From Albugo candida (Eukaryota > Oomycota > Peronosporomycetes > Albuginales > Albuginaceae), in assembly GCA_905220665.1 (NCBI GenBank), contig CAJNAR010000008.1, forward strand, positions 124,001-188,000: DNA of 64,000 nucleotides, written 5' to 3'. Every line of letters starts with the position of its first letter. Position 1 is the first letter of the stretch. Below the pieces are notes generated by a model that was not told where the DNA came from, made no database searches, and worked only from the letters and a program-made list of their open reading frames with translations. Positions 34,056-43,033 of this stretch are shown here, one piece after another. The position numbers and the translations under genes were made by a program.

Positions 34056-35977
34056 TCACAGCGGTGTTGTCCGCTGACTCGGATGATGACTCAAGCTTGT
34101 AGAATTTGTATTTATTTGAGAAGCGCCAGTGATGTGTCCGGGCAAACCGTTTTGCATGTACGATTCCTCCGTGAACGTGAATCCTTTAAACAAGTCTTTA
34201 TCCTTTATATTGGGCCCATTATTGACTCGACATTTCCCGTGATTCACGCCAATTCCAGGTGCATTATCCGGGCTCACAATTGGCATATCGGTGAATTCAC
34301 GATCGAATTGTGAGGTATCCAGTGCCCCGGAAATGATGGGGCGCCATGGAGGATCGATTTTGCCTGCCATAAGTGCATCCCACTTGATATCATTAAAGAA
34401 GGGATGATTCTTTATCTCACAAGCGTCTTCTGGTCCCGTGCCTAATCGTTTGGTTGGGTCTCTTTCCAGCAAACGATTCAGTAGATCCTTTGCACTCGAG
34501 CTGAGATACTTTGGATAGCTCAAATCTCCCTTTCGGATTTTCTCAAACAATTTGTCTCGATCCCGGCAATAAAAAGGAGGCAGACCTGTGAGCATTTCGT
34601 ACAATAACGCACCAAGCGACCACCAGTCAACTGCACGTCCATGACCCGACCGATTAAGGATTTCTGGAGCGAGATACTCGGGAGTTCCACAAAATGAATT
34701 GGCACCGGAAAAATCGTCTTGAATTCCTTCTTTCGATAAGCCAAAATCCGTCAGTCGGATGTGGCCATTCGCGTCCAAAAGAACATTTTCAGGCTTCAGA
34801 TCGCGGTATATAATTCCCAAATTATGAACATATTCGATCGCCAGTGTGATTTCCGCAGCATAAAAGCGCGCACGAGCTTGAGGAAATCGCTGTACTTTGC
34901 CTAAATGGAAGAAAAGCTCTCCTCCAGCGCAATAATCAAGCACAAAATAAAGCTTCTCCGCGGTCTGAAATGCATAGTTCATGCCGACAATGAAGGGATG
35001 GCGGACGTAACCGAGCACGTGACGCTCTGTGCGAGTGTGCTCGACCTGATTGCGCTTAATAATGTTTTCTTTTCGTAAGACTTTCATCGCGTATAAAAAT
35101 CCGCTGTCGAGTTTGCGTACCAGTAACACCTTTCCAAAACTTCCTTTTCCAATCACTTTAAGCATTTTGAAATCATCCAAAGTCACTTTTTCTTTCTGCG
35201 TCTCATGTTTGAACGGAGAGCTGGGTCCAAACATTTCTGACCCGAGGGCAATTGCCCCATTCGATTCCACCTGACAACGTCGTAAGCGTTCTGTCCGCAA
35301 TAAAACTCATCGATTTGCTCACCTCTTCCATTGCAGCGAGAATACAGCTCACTTCTTCATCGGCAGTGTTGGAGTCGAACATATCGTCCATCTAAAAAGA
35401 GCACAAAGTGTGTGTAAAGAACCTCTACACGACAACGTACGTCCATTTCGCCGATACTGTTTGAAGGATTCCGCAGTGTGCTCACTGAGTCTGAGGGACT
35501 CTCTTCATCCAAACACTTTGTCATTACGAAATGGAGGGGTGCCACATTGGCTTCCAAATTGATGAAATTCACAACAATTTGAGACTGACGTATCGCTGAA
35601 TTTTCCAGCAAATAATTTATCCATGCGGCTACTTCAGACCCGTGTTTCTCGGTGGAACGCGAGCATCTCGGGTCAAAATTTCTAGACGGACACGGTGGAA
35701 TGCATCGTCCACCAAATATCATCACCAACTACTGAGAGGACGTGGTGACACATTGATCGCATCATGGGATTCGATGCTAGAAACCTGATTGTAAAGCCGC
35801 TGGAGGCTCTCAGAGGATCGATAAATGATCCACGACGCATTTCCCGGCTGTTGGACATTGACGACAAATATCTATAGAAAACGCTTAGCGATCGAATGCA
35901 ACTCTCGCGATACGCACAATAGCATCCGGATACAAAAGCTGCCCCTGGACCCCATAGCCCGTGATCACCACATGCAT
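34056..35977 (-). CDS. PX-domain AGC protein kinase (SGK3/S6K-like), five exons
   Basis: Model: complement(join(34056..35270, 35323..35391, 35441..35728, 35785..35871, 35918..35977)), 572 aa, introns 52, 49, 56 and 46 nt, all phase 0. Exons 1-3 encode a PX phosphoinositide-binding domain (VVNVQQPGNASWIIYR, LYNQ joined to LVMIFGGRCIPPCPSR). The last exon is a full AGC kinase: GKGSFG, AMK lysine, YRDLKPEN, DFG, activation loop FCGTPEYLAPE (PDK1-type Thr), then a C-tail with MPIVSP and the hydrophobic motif FKGFTF. Such kinases act at endosomal or plasma membranes downstream of PI3K, TORC and PDK1. ATG 35,977 is the first Met in the open frame, but the frame continues upstream to about 36,138 with a heptad-like pattern, so a further exon is possible. 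Confidence 0.88.
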
Positions 35978-36197
35978 TATGCTCGTGAATTCAATCTGTT
36001 TAATGGCTATACTTTGCTGTAAGATAGACACAGCATCACGCAATTGGCTGTAGAGACGAGTCAATTGATACCTTGGAAGAGTATGTGAGACAAGAAACAG
36101 AAAGTTGCGCGAAATCGATAATTTAATTGGCTATCGTTTCTGCGACTTTGTGAGACTTTAAACTGGCTTTAGATGTGGGAATTTACAAATATGACCA

Positions 36198-37520
36198 TTA
36201 TTGCATGGCTCGCTCGAAATGAGTTTGAATGCGTTGGAAAATAGGGCCGTATAGCTCCAAAGCACGTCGATCCCAATTGGTACCTGCCAGATGGTTGCAG
36301 TGATGGTAATGGATGCTCCATTGACCGCGTACGTGAGCAGTAGCGCGATCGCAAAGGACAGAAGACCTTGGAACCCCGAGCATTGACTTGAAGTTTACTA
36401 CCCCGTCATTATCACTCCAGTCGTTATCTGCGTCATTTGTTCATGTCAGCGCATAAAGCGATTGACGAGGAATTCTTACCGAGCGTTTTGTACCATTTCA
36501 CGTTCAGACGAATGAGAAACATGAGGATATAAAGTGCGACGTTGACAAAGCAGCAGAGGTGCATGGAGACCATAAACGCTGGAAGGAGGACCACAATCGC
36601 CATCACCTTTTGCTCCACTGTGATCCTTTTGTCCATTAGCAATCGTACAGCAATGATAGCGACTAGTATCACCACCAGGCAAAGGATGAGATCGAAAGAC
36701 GGAAGAAACGAACGCTCTGGAACGATACTCTGCAGAAACACATGTTCCATGTCACAAAGAGAGCGATTATGACGCATTCGAACTCTTGGCTCGACGCTGT
36801 GTGCGAAGAAATCGGTTGCCTGACTCATTCTACCTCGATACGATACAACATCCGACCATTTCCGTGTCTGTTGCTTCCATTGCGGCATTCGAAAGTCCAT
36901 CACTGAACGTATAAGAGCGTAATCGTGCTGTAATTTCAAGCAGATGGAAAGAAGCGTTCCAATGAGATGTGCAGGGCTGTACTTGATCAAGCGACCGTGA
37001 TCCTTAATACCGAGCAAATGACTCAGAGTGGAGCCGCACAGAGGTCCAACAATCGACGTAATGCTTCGAACCCACCGATGATCCGAGCCGCGTCCGAATG
37101 CATCCTTACAAATCAATTGATACAGCTCGATCGCAGTGCTTGCACCAGCACTATGTCCAAGCAAATGCACGGGATTCTCAGCATTCCATTGGGGATACAG
37201 CGCCTCACATGTCATTCCAAATTGTGCGTGTCCTGCATACATACTTTCAGACATTTCACGAGCACAAGGGAGGTACCTTGGCGTTTGGAATGCAATTCTC
37301 CGTAATCGACCTGACCGCCAATAAGCTCGTAAAAAGCCTCACAGGCTCGATCATGATCCGATGAAAGCACTCCAATATCGACAATGAGGATATTCGAATT
37401 GAACGCTCGGATCTGATCGATGGGCCAATACGATTTGTATCGATTCAGCAATGTCGTTAGCTTCCCATACCCAAAGACTCCGTGAATCAACACAACAGGG
37501 AATTCAGTCGTCAGACTCAT
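36198..37520 (-). CDS. Lipase (alpha/beta hydrolase, staphylococcal/plant-type) with inserted membrane segment, three exons
   Basis: Model: complement(join(36198..36427, 36480..37232, 37277..37520)), 408 aa, introns 52 and 44 nt. PVVLIHG (oxyanion region) and GGQVDYGELHSKRQGHAQFG are family signatures, the latter restored only after splicing. GHSAG carries the nucleophile Ser. After the second splice NDGVVNF supplies the acid and HHCNHLAG the His. Between VEPRVRMRHN and the Asp motif there is an extra block with about three hydrophobic helices (roughly residues 235-315), so the enzyme is probably membrane-anchored through its lid region. No N-terminal signal peptide is seen. It likely hydrolyses acylglycerols. 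It lies 220 bp upstream of the kinase and 149 bp downstream of the trm5 stop, all on the same strand. Confidence 0.85.
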
Positions 37521-37668
37521 TACAAAGCTATTTACAGAAAAATCGACTGTCTTTTCATTTTATGGAAAGAGATGCAATTCGAATGAATCGCAGAATCGCT
37601 GTTAACGAGTCACTGTAAAGCGTTGTACAGAGACGATTCAACGACTTGTGCGGAGGCTTTTATGCAAA

Positions 37669-39063
37669 CTACGCTTCCACATCGTGTGGACTTGTTTTCA
37701 TTCGTTTCGAGTCGCTGACGTGCTGCCGATTGGAGGCATTCGAGACAAGTTGACGAGTCAAACGAAATGAAATGCACATCATCACTTTTCTTGGTGCCAC
37801 ATCGCGAATAAGGTGGAAACAAGTCGTCGATGGATCCAATGTGCCTCCCAAAACCTTTTCCACTCTTTCGAGAACGTCTCGTTCGTATGAATTCTCAGCA
37901 GAAGAGAAACAATAACAATGAATCCGAGGCAGCTCGTCTTCGTTCCAATTGTCAAAGACTCCGCCCACAAAAACGTCTAAAAAGTCGATAGCGGACGCCG
38001 GTAAGTTGAGAAGCACTTGTGAGAATCGTTTGTTCTCTTTGACTAACGTTTCGACAAACACACGACCATCGAGATTCCACGCCGATACTTTGTGTGCGAT
38101 TTTGTTGCGTTTGATATTTTCCGTCAAGTAGCGATAACTATGCGGATTGAGGTCGTTCGCGTAGACGACACATCCTTTCTTCCCCAAAGGAACAGCGAAT
38201 GGACCGACACCAGCCATCATGTCGCAAACAACATCGCATGTGGCGTCAAAAGAAGCGACAATACGAGCATGTTCGTGCTGTAATCGAGAATTCCAATACA
38301 CCTGCGCATAGTCAAAGCAGAAGATCGCTCGACTCTCATGCACAGTGACATATAAATCCTTTTTTCCAGCCAGAATTTCCATTGGAAATGTTCGATACTC
38401 TGTTTCGATAGTATCCGTTTTATTGACAACTGTTTGAATGTGTTGATTTTTGTCGAGAATGACTTGTCCGATCAGATGTTTAAAGGGCAAATGAGCTCGA
38501 CGGAGGTTCAGATGGGCAATGTGCCCAACACACTCAAACGACGAAGGGATTTGGACGTGTTCCGGTAGGATTTTCGCAAGCACGTGCTCGACATTAAAGT
38601 GATTATAATTGAGATCGACGTGATAATCGACAAATTCGACTGCTTCGTGTATGAGCTTTTGATTCATTTCTGTTGGCATTCCTTCCAAAATAAGTGTGTC
38701 GTCGCTTTTCCTTCGTATTCGCTCATTCAAAAGTATCAGTTTACACTTTTGATCGATTGAATCCGTTGTGACAGTCTTTGGGTCGGACACGACATTCCGT
38801 AACTTTGGAACATTCAGTAAATTCCCATGCAGTAATTTGACAAGTCGACTGATTTTATGAGAGCTCGTACGCACCGCAACGATTCTCAATGTTTGTTGGA
38901 ACACGCTTTTGTCCAATTGTGCGGTCATTGCGATCGGAAGGAACAGTGCTTTTGATTGGCGAGCAGAGTCGCAAGTTATTTGCTTGTAGCGCATTCTTTT
39001 AGCCAGCCGAATTGGAACGTGAAATCGTTCCCTGACTGACGTAAACTGAGATACATTAAGCAT
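37669..39063 (-). CDS. TRM5: tRNA (guanine37-N1)-methyltransferase Trm5
   Basis: 464 aa from ATG 39,063 (an in-frame GTG further upstream is not credible). It transfers methyl from AdoMet to N1 of G37 next to the anticodon, preventing frameshifting. It shows the Trm5 D1 start (LDKSVFQQTLRIVAVR), the AdoMet motif DMMAGVGPFAVP, NDLNPHSYRYL and the catalytic NLPASA motif. The first 45 residues are Arg/Lys-rich and precede the usual Trm5 start. A second Met at 38,928 would give a 419-aa protein beginning right at D1. Yeast Trm5 serves both cytosol and mitochondria, so the long form may carry a mitochondrial presequence (inference). The long form overlaps the 3' coding end of the upstream membrane-protein gene by 88 nt; the short form does not. 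Confidence 0.93.
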   Translation of the reverse strand: MLNVSQFTSVRERFHVPIRLAKRMRYKQITCDSARQSKALFLPIAMTAQLDKSVFQQTLRIVAVRTSSHKISRLVKLLHGNLLNVPKLRNVVSDPKTVTTDSIDQKCKLILLNERIRRKSDDTLILEGMPTEMNQKLIHEAVEFVDYHVDLNYNHFNVEHVLAKILPEHVQIPSSFECVGHIAHLNLRRAHLPFKHLIGQVILDKNQHIQTVVNKTDTIETEYRTFPMEILAGKKDLYVTVHESRAIFCFDYAQVYWNSRLQHEHARIVASFDATCDVVCDMMAGVGPFAVPLGKKGCVVYANDLNPHSYRYLTENIKRNKIAHKVSAWNLDGRVFVETLVKENKRFSQVLLNLPASAIDFLDVFVGGVFDNWNEDELPRIHCYCFSSAENSYERDVLERVEKVLGGTLDPSTTCFHLIRDVAPRKVMMCISFRLTRQLVSNASNRQHVSDSKRMKTSPHDVEA

Positions 39064-40692
39064 AGAAGCAGTCGGATCCACTGACTTTGCACGAGGATCA
39101 AATAATTGTTGAGCACAAATGCTATTTGCTGAAGTGCGGAGACTCGGATCCACCGCTGTGCTGCGACCACATGCACTACTAACGACACACCTGCGACTAC
39201 GAACGAGCTAATGATATTTCGAACCGACTCGAGAAGATGTGTCCAATCTCGCGGGGGCATGAAAATGTAGTATTTGGTGTTGGGCAGCCAGAAGACGAGG
39301 CCTATGATACACACTTTTTCTCTACGATAAAGAAATGTGAGACGTCGAGGACGTATGGATGCACGTACTATATAGAAGCGGCACAATAAAGTCGATATAC
39401 GCGCATAATAGCAAATGCTCGTTCCGGTGGAGCATCGTCATAACTCTTTTCACAAATGCATTTCGCTGCGCACTTGTCCCTACAGCGATGCTTTTCAGCA
39501 GAATTAATTGATTACTCGGTCCGTCCGGTCGTGTGGATGTCAATTGTCGGATTCTGTTACTTTTGACCGTATCGATGACATCTTTGAGCGAGTATTGACG
39601 TCGTACGATATCATCATACTGCATGATTGAGAATGTCGCATCCACAACGTTTTTAGCCTCACGCAGGCGTACGCTGAGAGCATTCTCACCGGTTGGAGAT
39701 GAAAGTGTTTCTTGTAATCGCTCCAAAGTGATAAGCTCATGCAATTGCTTTTGCAATTTCGATGAGGAGCGATATACAGCCGCACAAAATTGGACCATAG
39801 AGAACACCTTATAAGCAATGGAAATGGCCAACGCGATATCCGATTTCGACGTCTGTAGGCACATAAGGAAGAACAGCGCATGGAAAAACTGAACTAATGT
39901 CGTCGCGACAATTCCTGAGACGTCCGGCGCGAGTCGACGACATAAATGGTGCGTGACACTGAGCATAATTGTTTTTGGAATTGGTAAGATGATCGATACC
40001 CAAAACTTATGATTCGAAGGCAAGTAAATGAACAACGTTGCGAGGGCAGGATACAATAACAAAACAAACTCCTCGGACGTGTAGAGAAACGAGTACTGCT
40101 TCAGTCGTTGATGCATATTGCACGTCGTATACTCTGAATTCCCGTTGATCCAGTACGAAACCATGCGATATCCGGCAAACTGACACAAGAAAACGGGCCA
40201 AATTAATGAAAAAGGAACGGGAAAGATGTTGAAAATTATAGCCACGAATAGCTTTTGTAGTACAAGTAGAGTTGCTTGGACACTGGCGACCGCAATTCGC
40301 TGCCATACTTTAAGCCTTAGATTGTGGATCACATGCGTTAGCTCACAATTGTTGCAGCAAAATGCTATAAATGCACTGATCCACGAAGAGATGTAGTAAT
40401 GACAAGCTTTACGCCATCCTTTGGACGGATCTGCGAGTGGAAGTCCGTTCGAAATGAGAAAGCATACGATACTTGGACAAGTACTGAGCGATAGAATCTT
40501 CCATGCACGCCAATTCGGGTGGGAACATTCCTGGTAGCGCAGGAAAGCGCTCAGCTTTAGAAATGAGTACTCACCTTGGAGACCAGCTTTTGTGAGCGTC
40601 ATGACATATTTACGAAAGAACGACGTGCGAGGTAGAAAGCCAGAGTCTTTACAAGTGACCTCAGCAGGGAGTATCTTGGCGGAGCGCTGCAT
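38976..40692 (-). CDS. Multi-pass membrane protein of unknown function, two exons
   Basis: Model: complement(join(38976..39319, 39369..40692)), about 555 aa, with one 49-nt intron (GTACGT donor; a 43-nt alternative GTGCAT...TAG also keeps the frame). Roughly ten hydrophobic segments are spread through the protein. A cysteine-rich, Trp-containing N-terminal part (ECSHPNWRAW, FCCNNCEL), a hydrophilic coiled-coil-like loop (LQKQLHELITLERLQETL) in the middle and two final helices after the splice can be seen. I do not recognise the family, and nothing resembles transporter signature motifs. The last 29 codons overlap the start of the long form of trm5 in another frame. Confidence 0.72.
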
Positions 40693-41329
40693 GATTACGA
40701 GCTGGTGTCGTTGTAATCCCTTTTGCGCTTCTTATCACATCAGATTATTTTTAGGGGAAGTGGAGGGACGTATTATTGCCAGCAGCAGCTCCAACAACGC
40801 TTATTGATGCTACGACGACCGCGATATAGGGAGAGTCCCAAGTATTGTACACGGGCGTTTCGAAGCATCACAGCTCGTTAGGAAAGGAATTTCAATCAAA
40901 GTGGCAGTGGAATGGAAGCAGAAAAGCTTATTGATTGAAAACGAGGGACTCTATATGTCTATTTGCAAGGCAATAGTTCATCTTGCAATAGGTTGGTTCT
41001 CGGTTGGAAGAAACGCGAAGAAAGTGTGTTGAATAGCATAGAATAGGGCGCATTGCAGCATTAAACCGACGTGGCGGGATACCAACTGCGCCGTCCGCAG
41101 CACAAAGGATCAAATTCGCAAGCACAGAATCCCACGACACACTATCAGAGGCGCAAACAAGGACGAGCAGGCTGTCAAAGGATGTATCAATAGATATTCT
41201 CCGCAAGCGTTTGCATCGCCGAGTAAAGTGTAGACGGAACAAGTAAGTAAAACTGAGCATACATTTGATAGATTAGCGCAATCGTGCTAGGAATCCTTCT
41301 CAATTGAGGTATTTCTCCATCCCATGTTC
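40693..41329. other. Intergenic stretch
   Basis: It holds the presumed promoter of the membrane-protein gene and the 3' region of the secreted-family gene 4. A minus-strand frame of 110 codons (40,928-41,260) has no features supporting a gene. Confidence 0.5.
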
Positions 41330-43033
41330 TCATGAGAATTTCCACTGTCTTAAATATTTGTAAAAGACGTTCTCAGGTCTGCTTGATCTCATAATTAGCG
41401 GGCTTACAATCAGATTGTGCTCGGAAAGATTTGGCTGAACCCGTATTTCAAACGTAAATCGCACATATTTCAAAACTGCCTTCCCAAAAGCATAGCCATC
41501 GTTTGGGTGCAATCCGACGTCCTCTTTCTCAACTTTGAAATCGTCCATTGCAGGATGCAAAGTCAGAGTCAGATACTTCTTCTTTGATGACGTGAAAGCG
41601 ACGTACAGCTTTTTCGGTATCCATAAGTGATTTGCCATGAGAGAAAAATGAGCTACTGGAACTTGATGTCCTATGGTTTTCCTTGGTTCATGGATATACA
41701 CAAATGCACGATACAATGCAACAGTCCATTTATGATTGCTCGATAATCCGAATATCCGATAATCCATAAGACCTTTTTTTGGCTTTTCAATTTGCTGCGG
41801 TTCCGTGTCCTCAGTGCCTTGAATCTCTTGACTTTCTTGAATCTCTTGAATCTCTTGACTTTCTTGGATCTTTTGGATCTCTTGAATCTCTTGACTTTCT
41901 TGACTTTCTTGGATCTCTTGGATCTCTTGGATCTCTTGGATCTCTTGGATCTCTGGTGTGACGCGAGTGCCTCGATTGACTGGAGTTTCTTGAGTGACTG
42001 TAGCGTGAGTATCTTGTGTGACGGCAGTAGCATGCGTGGTTGGAGTAGCAGCGTGCGTACCATGAACATTATGAGTATGATGATTATCTTGAGTTTCTGG
42101 AGTGTCGTGAGGGACGTGAACGATGTGAGTGTGTTGTGTGCCATGAGTACCATGAGTAGCATGAGCTTCTTGAGTGTCTGGAGTTGTTTGAGTTTCTTGA
42201 GTGTTGGAAGTGTCTTGAGGGACGTGAACGATGTGAGCGTCTTGTGCGCCATGTGTATCTTGAGTATTATGAGTATCATGCTTATCTGGAGTTTCTTGAG
42301 GGACGTGAGGGGCGTGAGTGTGTTGTGTGCCATGAGTACCATTGATGTCTGGAGTGTCTTGAGTATCTTGAGGGGTTGAATTAGCGTGAGTTTCTTGAGT
42401 TTCTTGAGTTTCTTGAGGGGTTGAATTAGCGTGAGTGTGTTGTGTGTCATGAGTACCATGAGTATTTTGAGCGTTTTGAGGGGCGTGAACGTGTTGCATG
42501 CCATGAGTACCATGAGTGTTCTGAGTGTCTGGAGTGACTCGAGCGGTTGGAATAGTGTGAGTGTCCCGAGTATTGTGAGTGTCTTGAGGGGTGTGAGTGC
42601 GTTCAGTATTATAAGTATTATGAGTATCTCGAGTGTTTAGAGTAGTGGGAGTGTCTTGAGTGTCGTGATTGATACGAGGGCATCGAATAGAGTGAATGCG
42701 TTGAAGGGCGTTAATGCGTTGAATGGTGCCAAGATCGGTCATGTACTGGTCACAACTCATTGCTCCATTCGTCTTTTCACTTATTCTGATTACTTCCAAT
42801 CCATCAAATACAATGCACAGCGTGTTACATCCCTCCATGGGCAATCTATCGTTGTAGATGAGGTTTAGTAGATCAGGAATACGCACTATTTCATTGCCTT
42901 TGGAGTATGTGTATTCTCCTCCACATAATGTAAACTCGATACCTTTTCCATAGAGGCACTCGCATTGAGCTTTTCTCAAAACCATAAAAGTACAGCCGAG
43001 TCCAAATTGCAAACGAGCTTTGAATCCTTTCAT
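41330..43033 (-). CDS. Secreted-family protein 4 with giant tripeptide-repeat insertion
   Basis: 567 residues, single exon, ATG at 43,033. The N-terminal module matches the other members position for position: signal peptide 1-23, Cys24-Glu-Cys26-Leu-Tyr28, C-x3-C-[IV]-x3-G-L and the fifth Cys (MSCDQYM). From about residue 110 to 340 the chain is a near-perfect triplet repeat of the form [QH]-x-T (QDT, HNT, HGT, QHT, QET) with larger periodic blocks ending HVPQDT. From about 345 to 395 it switches to EIQ/ESQ triplets. The family C-terminal domain follows (SSKKKYLTL, FGKAVLKYVRF). It lies outside the tandem array and on the opposite strand, with unrelated flanks. The repeat probably forms an extended or solenoid-like spacer and should be length-polymorphic. 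Confidence 0.87.
   Translation of the reverse strand: MKGFKARLQFGLGCTFMVLRKAQCECLYGKGIEFTLCGGEYTYSKGNEIVRIPDLLNLIYNDRLPMEGCNTLCIVFDGLEVIRISEKTNGAMSCDQYMTDLGTIQRINALQRIHSIRCPRINHDTQDTPTTLNTRDTHNTYNTERTHTPQDTHNTRDTHTIPTARVTPDTQNTHGTHGMQHVHAPQNAQNTHGTHDTQHTHANSTPQETQETQETHANSTPQDTQDTPDINGTHGTQHTHAPHVPQETPDKHDTHNTQDTHGAQDAHIVHVPQDTSNTQETQTTPDTQEAHATHGTHGTQHTHIVHVPHDTPETQDNHHTHNVHGTHAATPTTHATAVTQDTHATVTQETPVNRGTRVTPEIQEIQEIQEIQEIQESQESQEIQEIQKIQESQEIQEIQESQEIQGTEDTEPQQIEKPKKGLMDYRIFGLSSNHKWTVALYRAFVYIHEPRKTIGHQVPVAHFSLMANHLWIPKKLYVAFTSSKKKYLTLTLHPAMDDFKVEKEDVGLHPNDGYAFGKAVLKYVRFTFEIRVQPNLSEHNLIVSPLIMRSSRPENVFYKYLRQWKFS
41820..42720 (-). repeat. 9-bp-based coding minisatellite in secreted gene 4
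   Basis: Two adjoining arrays. 41,820-41,955 has GATCTCTTG-type units (EIQ on the minus strand). About 41,960-42,700 has more variable 9-bp multiples such as TGAGTATCT and TGAGTGTCT (xDT/xHT), with superimposed blocks of 80-110 bp that share GAGGGACGTGAACGATGTGAG. The frame is preserved throughout. Confidence 0.88.

Noticed and set aside
36198..37520. Recent bacterial horizontal transfer of the lipase
   Set aside because: The gene has two typical short introns and motifs also found in plant-type homologues; base composition does not stand out by eye.
40525..40572. A 44-nt intron (GTGAGT...CCAG) in the multi-pass membrane protein gene
   Set aside because: It has a perfect donor, but removing it shifts into a frame with an early stop, while reading through keeps a long hydrophobic protein.
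40928..41260. 110-codon minus-strand open frame
   Set aside because: No domain, signal peptide or splice context; size is compatible with chance.
41671..42513. Second long open frame on the minus strand inside the minisatellite (280 codons), and open frames on the plus strand there
   Set aside because: A 9-bp repeat opens all frames at once; only the frame joined to the signal peptide and the family C-terminal domain is supported.
41820..42720. CRISPR-like regular repetition
   Set aside because: Units of 9 bp without spacers, lying inside a coding frame of a eukaryotic gene.
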